A model generated the notes under the pieces. It saw only the letters and a list, made by a program, of their open reading frames with translations, was not told the origin of the DNA and did no database searches. The position numbers were made by a program, and so were the translations under genes. Shown here one piece after another: positions 7,339 through 10,643 of a DNA stretch of 10,643 nucleotides; positions within the stretch are counted from its first letter, which is position 1; every line of letters begins with the position of its first letter. The stretch is from an uncultured Rhodovulum sp. GTDB lineage: Bacteria; Pseudomonadota; Alphaproteobacteria; Rhodobacterales; Rhodobacteraceae. The stretch covers positions 1 to 10,643 of the forward strand of contig CAMIMK010000083.1 in assembly GCA_946221765.1 (NCBI GenBank), read 5' to 3'.

Positions 7339-8127
7339 TCAGCCCCGGCGCGCCAGGCTGACGGCGGCGATCAGAAGGATCACCGCCGCCACCACGATCG
7401 ACGGCCCTGCCGGCGTGTCGAATCCGAGCGAGGCGGCAAGCCCGGCGATCGCCGCCACCGCTCCGGCGCCCGCGGCCAGGGCCGCCATGGCCTCGGGGGT
7501 CCGGGCCGGGCTGCGCGCCGCTGCCGCCGGGATGATCAGCATCGCGGTGATGAGCAGCGCCCCCACCACCTTGAGCGCGATGGCGACGAGGAGCGCGAGG
7601 GTCACGGTCAGCACCAGCCGCTCGCGCGCCGGGTCGAGTCCCGCGGCACAGGCGAGCTCCGGGCTCAGCGTCGACAGCACCAGCCCCCGCCAGCGCCAGC
7701 AGATGAGCCCGAGAATGGCCGCCGCCCCGCCCCAGATCAGCGCCACATCGGCCCAGGACACCGCCAGGATGTCCCCGAAGAGATAGCTCTCGAGGTTCAG
7801 GCGCACGCCGGTCAGGAAGCTCGCCGCCACGAGCCCGCTGGCCAGCGCGCCATGCGCGGCAACCCCGAGCAGGGTATCGGGGGCCAGCGTGCGCCCCGCA
7901 GCTCCGGCGATGGCAAGCGCCATCGCGAGTGCGGAGGCGGCCACGCCGAGCGGCAGCGGCAGCCCCGTGGCAAGGGCGAGGGTCACGCCGAGGATCGAGG
8001 CATGGGCCGTGGCATCGCCGAAATAGGCCATGCGCCGCCAGACGACGAAACACCCGATCGGTCCGGCGGCCAGAGCGACGCCGACGCCCGCCAGCGCGGC
8101 GCGGAGCAGGAAGGCATCGAGGATCAT
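7339..8127 (-). CDS. znuB: Zinc ABC transporter permease ZnuB
   Basis: Integral membrane subunit of the high-affinity zinc importer (ABC-3 family), which forms the channel for Zn2+ delivered by ZnuA. The 262 residues match the family. Seven or more hydrophobic segments are visible, roughly at 6-28, 43-76, 85-106, 125-145, 168-196, 212-232 and 240-258. The conserved RRMAYFGDATAHASILG block (residues 31-47) is the family's signature near the first cytoplasmic loop, and KVVGALLITAMLIIPAA near residue 185-201 is the other well-conserved stretch. Its ATG at 8127 overlaps the znuC stop as ATGA, so translation is probably coupled to znuC. It is the last gene of a zur-znuC-znuB operon, presumably repressed by Zur when zinc is sufficient. 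Confidence 0.96.
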   Translation of the reverse strand: MILDAFLLRAALAGVGVALAAGPIGCFVVWRRMAYFGDATAHASILGVTLALATGLPLPLGVAASALAMALAIAGAAGRTLAPDTLLGVAAHGALASGLVAASFLTGVRLNLESYLFGDILAVSWADVALIWGGAAAILGLICWRWRGLVLSTLSPELACAAGLDPARERLVLTVTLALLVAIALKVVGALLITAMLIIPAAAARSPARTPEAMAALAAGAGAVAAIAGLAASLGFDTPAGPSIVVAAVILLIAAVSLARRG

Positions 8128-8936
8128 GCGTCCATACCCGACGGATGGGGGGTGTCATGGGTATGGGGGTGATGCGCCGTGCCATCGCCATGCTGGTGGT
8201 CGTGTTCGTGGCGATAGAGGGCGAGCGCCCCCTCGGTCCCGAGGCCGAACAGCGCCCGATAGGCCGGCGCCGCGGAGACGACGCTCGGCGCGCCCTCGCA
8301 GCAGACATGCCCGTTGAGGCAGATCACGTGATCGGAGGCGCTCATCACCACATGCAGGTCGTGGCTCACCATCAGCACCCCGCAGCCGAGGTCGCGGCGC
8401 AGCTCCTCGATCAGCCGGTAGAAGCGCGCGACACCGGGCTGGTCGAGGCCCTGGGCGGCTTCGTCGAGCACGAGAAGCTCCGGGTCGGCGAGAAGCGCAC
8501 CGGCCAGCAGCGCGCGCTGGAACTGGCCCCCCGACAGCGCCGCCATCTGCCGCCCGCCGAGCCCGGTGACGCCGACGCGGGCCATCGCCTCCGCCCGTGC
8601 CGCCGAGGGGGCGCCCCGGCGGGTCGCGAGCTGGAGGAAGCGGTCGAGGGTGAGCGGCAGGGTGTGGTCGATCGCCAGCCGCTGCGGCACATAGCCGATG
8701 CGCAGCCCCCGCGCCCGCACCACCCGCCCGGCATCGGGCCGGATGGCGCCGACCAGCACCTTGATGAGCGTGCTCTTGCCCGAGCCATTGGGTCCGACGA
8801 TCGTCAGGATCTCGCCGGCATGGACCGCGAGATCCACGGCGCTCAGGACGGTCTGGCCACCATGCGCAACCGTCACGCCCTCTGCGGCAACGAGGGTGGG
8901 GGCTGCGGGAGCCGGAGCCGGGGCCGGAGCCGTCAT
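8124..8936 (-). CDS. znuC: Zinc ABC transporter ATP-binding protein ZnuC with His-rich tail
   Basis: Cytoplasmic ATPase that powers ZnuB. In this 270-residue protein Walker A is GPNGSGKST (48-56), the Q-loop Gln is in YVPQR (Q85), the ABC signature LSGGQFQRA (134-142), Walker B LLVLDE (154-159) and the H-loop His in SHDLH (H192). It begins with an Ala-Pro repeat (about residues 3-12), probably disordered. Residues 243-264 form a His/Asp-rich tail with nine histidines, which could bind or sense zinc at the cytoplasmic face; this is inference, and the E. coli protein lacks such a cluster. The frame stays open far upstream antisense within zur, but the ATG at 8936 overlaps the zur stop as ATGA and starts just before the ABC domain, so I take it as the start. 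The same 4-nt overlap joins it to znuB. Confidence 0.96.
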   Translation of the reverse strand: MTAPAPAPAPAAPTLVAAEGVTVAHGGQTVLSAVDLAVHAGEILTIVGPNGSGKSTLIKVLVGAIRPDAGRVVRARGLRIGYVPQRLAIDHTLPLTLDRFLQLATRRGAPSAARAEAMARVGVTGLGGRQMAALSGGQFQRALLAGALLADPELLVLDEAAQGLDQPGVARFYRLIEELRRDLGCGVLMVSHDLHVVMSASDHVICLNGHVCCEGAPSVVSAAPAYRALFGLGTEGALALYRHEHDHQHGDGTAHHPHTHDTPHPSGMDA

Positions 8937-9472
8937 GCCCGCCCCTCCGCCGCCCGGCAGCGCGCGCAGAGGCCCTCCGCCTCGACCGTCAGCCGCTCGG
9001 CACCGAAACTCACCGCGGCGGCGGCCGCGTCGAGCGCCTCCCGCACACCGGAGAGGTCCGCCTCGGCCACGGCCCGGCAGATCCGGCAGATCAGGAAGCC
9101 GGCGGCATGGGGGCCGCCCGGATGCGCGCTGCCATGGGTGCAGGCGACGAAGGCCGACAGCCGCTCGATCCGGTGGGCGAAGCCATGGGTGACGAGGAAG
9201 TCGAGCGCCCGGTAAGCCACCGGCGGCTGGCTGCCCAGCCCCGCCGCCCGCAGCCGGTCGAGAAGCTCGTAGGCGGTCAGCGCCTGGTGGCTCTCCAGCA
9301 GTGCCTCCAGCACGCAGGTCCGCGCCGGGGTCAGCTTCAGGCCGCGGTCCCGGCATTCGGCCGCCACCGCCGCCAGCGCCGTGCTGCGACAGGCCTGATG
9401 GTCATGCGACCGGAAGGCGTCCGCTGCCGGCAGGGCAGGGGCGGATCGGTCGCCGGGACGGGTTGCGGTCAT
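8933..9472 (-). CDS. zur: Zinc uptake regulator Zur (Fur family)
   Basis: Fur-family repressor that binds DNA when loaded with Zn2+ and shuts off zinc import. The 179-residue protein has a winged-helix region with KLTPAR (46-51), AYELLDRLR (68-76) and the likely recognition helix QPPVAYRALDFLVTHG (82-97). The structural zinc site is C129-X2-C132 and C169-X2-C172, and H/E/C residues such as those in ACTHGSAH (110-117) fit the regulatory site. Its position in front of znuCB and facing znuA identifies it as Zur rather than Fur or PerR. The ATG at 9472 is the first sensible start; a TTG at 9538 would add 22 unlikely residues and lie inside an inverted repeat. No Shine-Dalgarno precedes the ATG, and the Zur box ends 4 nt from it, so the mRNA may be leaderless or nearly so. 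It overlaps znuC by ATGA. Confidence 0.94.
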   Translation of the reverse strand: MTATRPGDRSAPALPAADAFRSHDHQACRSTALAAVAAECRDRGLKLTPARTCVLEALLESHQALTAYELLDRLRAAGLGSQPPVAYRALDFLVTHGFAHRIERLSAFVACTHGSAHPGGPHAAGFLICRICRAVAEADLSGVREALDAAAAAVSFGAERLTVEAEGLCARCRAAEGRA

Positions 9473-9475
9473 GTT

Positions 9476-9490
9476 TGTTACGTTATAACA
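9476..9490. promoter_or_regulatory. Zur operator in the zur/znuA divergent promoter
   Basis: TGTTACGTTATAACA matches the alphaproteobacterial Zur-box core TGTTATAnTATAACA at 12 of 14 defined positions. It is the only strongly AT-rich patch between the two arms. The palindromic GTTATAAC inside it provides a TATAAC -10-like hexamer on both strands, so bound Zur would block both promoters. For znuA, TTGCGG at 9463-9468 is a candidate -35, though spacing to TATAAC is 15 nt (17 nt to TAACAG). The consensus is from memory of the family; no search was run. Confidence 0.75.
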
Positions 9491-9540
9491 GATTGCGGCG
9501 GGTCTTCCCTGCTTAGCCGCTGCGGAGACCCGCCGCAATC
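9491..9540. repeat. Perfect 15-bp inverted repeat in the zur-znuA intergenic region
   Basis: GATTGCGGCGGGTCT (9491-9505) is exactly repeated in inverse orientation as AGACCCGCCGCAATC (9526-9540), with a 20-nt spacer. It abuts the Zur box on one side and ends about 8 nt before the znuA Shine-Dalgarno (CGGAG, 9548-9552). It could be an RNA hairpin in the znuA leader, a second operator, or a transcription block between the divergent promoters. The repeat is seen directly; its role is unknown. Confidence 0.85.
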
Positions 9541-9558
9541 CTGTCTTCGGAGCTTCCC

Positions 9559-10563
9559 ATGCCTCGCGTCCGTCTCGCCCTTGCCGCTGCGCTGCTGTCG
9601 ACCGCCGCCGTCCTGCCCCTCGCGGCGCAGGCAGCGCCCGAGGTGGTGGTGGACGTGCCTCCGATCCATTCGATCGTCGCCCGGGTGATGGCCGGGGTCG
9701 GGACCCCCCGGCTCCTGCTCGCCCCGGGCACCTCGCCCCACGATTATGCGCTGCGCCCGTCCGATGCCCGGGCCATTGCCGGGGCGGACCTGCTCGTCTG
9801 GGTGGGGCCGAGCCTCGATCCCTGGCTCGACGAGGCGGCCGATTCCCTCGGCGCCGGCACCCGGCTGACGCTGGAAACCATGCCGGACCTCACCCTGCTG
9901 CCCTTCCGCAGCGCGCGGGATGTCGGCGGGGGCGGCGCCGAGGCGGGGGATGCGGACGGCCATGACCCCGCCCCCGAGGCGGCCGGCGCGGGCGGGCAGG
10001 ACCATGGCCCCGAGCACGACCACGATCACGAGCATGCCGGCGGGCTCGATCCCCATGTCTGGCTCGATCCCGGGAATGCCATCGCCATCGCGGAAGCGAC
10101 CGCCCACGCCCTGTCCGAGGCAGATCCCGATCACGCGGCGGCCTATGCGGCCAATGCCACGGCCTTCGCGGCCGAGACGAAGGCGCTCGAGACCGACATC
10201 GCGCGCCTCCTCGCGCCGGCCCAGGGGCGGGGCTATGTGGTCTTCCACGACGCCTACCAGTATCTGGAGGCGCGGTTCCACCTGCCCTCCGCCGGGGCGA
10301 TCCTGCTCGCCGATGGCGCGCGCCCGAGTGCGGCACATGTGTCCCGGCTCCGGGCGGCCCTCGCCACGGCGCAGGTCCGCTGCGTCTTCACCGAACCCGA
10401 ATTCGATCCCGCCCTGGCCGCGACCCTCGTCGAGGGCACCGACATCCGCATCGGCCGCCTCGACGGCCTCGGCCTCGACCTGACCGCGGGACCGGACCTC
10501 TACCCGGCCCTGATGCGCGGCCTCGCCGACAATCTCGCCGACTGCCTCGCCCCCGCCAGCTGA
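9559..10563 (+). CDS. znuA: Periplasmic zinc-binding protein ZnuA
   Basis: Cluster A-I (cluster 9) solute-binding protein that captures Zn2+ in the periplasm and hands it to ZnuB. The 334-residue precursor has a Sec signal peptide: basic MPRVR, a hydrophobic core, and likely cleavage after AQA near residue 25. Predicted metal ligands are His37 (PPIHSI), His166 (DPHVWLDP), His230 (VFHDAY) and an acidic residue in EPEFDP (279-284). Between about residues 122 and 160 lies the His/Asp/Glu-rich loop typical of ZnuA, ending in a HDHDHEH cluster. Cys275 and Cys329 could form the C-terminal disulfide known in ZnuA. The ATG at 9559 follows CGGAG with 6-nt spacing. It is divergent from zur-znuCB and shares their operator, so it should be induced by zinc starvation. 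Confidence 0.97.
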   Translation: MPRVRLALAAALLSTAAVLPLAAQAAPEVVVDVPPIHSIVARVMAGVGTPRLLLAPGTSPHDYALRPSDARAIAGADLLVWVGPSLDPWLDEAADSLGAGTRLTLETMPDLTLLPFRSARDVGGGGAEAGDADGHDPAPEAAGAGGQDHGPEHDHDHEHAGGLDPHVWLDPGNAIAIAEATAHALSEADPDHAAAYAANATAFAAETKALETDIARLLAPAQGRGYVVFHDAYQYLEARFHLPSAGAILLADGARPSAAHVSRLRAALATAQVRCVFTEPEFDPALAATLVEGTDIRIGRLDGLGLDLTAGPDLYPALMRGLADNLADCLAPAS

Positions 10564-10576
10564 CGGGATCCGGGTC

Positions 10577-10592
10577 GGGGCAGGAGCGCCCC
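10577..10592 (+). terminator. Possible terminator after znuA
   Basis: GGGGC (10577-10581) pairs with GCCCC (10588-10592) around the loop AGGAGC, 14 nt after the znuA stop, followed by CCTTCC. The stem is only 5 bp and there is no T-run, so this is a weak candidate. The remaining bases to the window end show no gene. Confidence 0.35.
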
Positions 10593-10643
10593 CCTTCCGG
10601 TATTCATACTGGCAGAAACCCTATCGGGCAGGACGGGGGCCCC

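Noticed and set aside
8936..9356. Upstream extension of the znuC frame
   Set aside because: The added segment overlaps zur in another frame, is low-complexity Gly/Arg/Pro, and the ATGA overlap at 8936 gives a natural start right before the ABC domain.
9473..9538. TTG-initiated N-terminal extension of Zur
   Set aside because: It would translate through the Zur box and the inverted repeat, has no ribosome-binding site and no resemblance to Fur-family N-termini.

Overview
The window reads as a stretch of alphaproteobacterial chromosome, most likely from a member of the Rhodobacterales (Paracoccaceae/Roseobacter relatives). The signs are very high GC, a Rhodobacter-type ferredoxin-NADP reductase, alphaproteobacterial ClpP and ClpX proteins, a FYDLN-type zinc-ribbon/acidic protein, an intracellular polyhydroxybutyrate depolymerase, and a zur-znuCB / znuA zinc-uptake locus with an alphaproteobacterial Zur-type operator. 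I see no phage genes, insertion sequences, CRISPR array or other sign of a mobile element. It looks like core chromosome.

Layout, left to right. Bases 1-108 hold a hairpin and the leader of a YbdK-type carboxylate-amine ligase (109-1269, +). A ferredoxin-NADP reductase (fpr, minus strand) converges on that gene and is divergent from clpP. clpP (2326-2952) and clpX (3092-4357) lie together on the plus strand and encode the two halves of the ClpXP protease. A perfect 19-bp hairpin at 4375-4420 closes clpX and also closes the opposing pair phaZ and a YgjP-like metalloprotein gene (both minus strand, 12 nt apart). A promoter region separates phaZ from a divergent small zinc-ribbon protein with a very acidic tail. 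That gene is followed by a tRNA-Ala(GGC) gene with a recognisable promoter.

After about 300 bp without a gene comes the zinc-uptake locus. zur, znuC and znuB are read on the minus strand with 4-nt ATGA overlaps at both junctions. znuA is divergent on the plus strand. One near-consensus Zur operator (9476-9490) sits between the two arms, directly followed by a perfect 15-bp inverted repeat (9491-9540). The proteins form a complete regulated transporter: ZnuA captures Zn2+ in the periplasm, ZnuB carries it through the membrane, ZnuC supplies ATP hydrolysis, and Zur represses both arms when zinc is plentiful. ZnuA has a His/acid-rich loop and ZnuC a His-rich tail.

I do not find a novel multi-gene system. 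The points most worth a second look are the zur/znuA intergenic architecture (shared operator, apparently SD-less zur start, adjacent perfect inverted repeat), the His-rich ZnuC tail, the acidic zinc-ribbon protein of unknown function, and a phaZ paired with a YgjP-like gene instead of with phaC.
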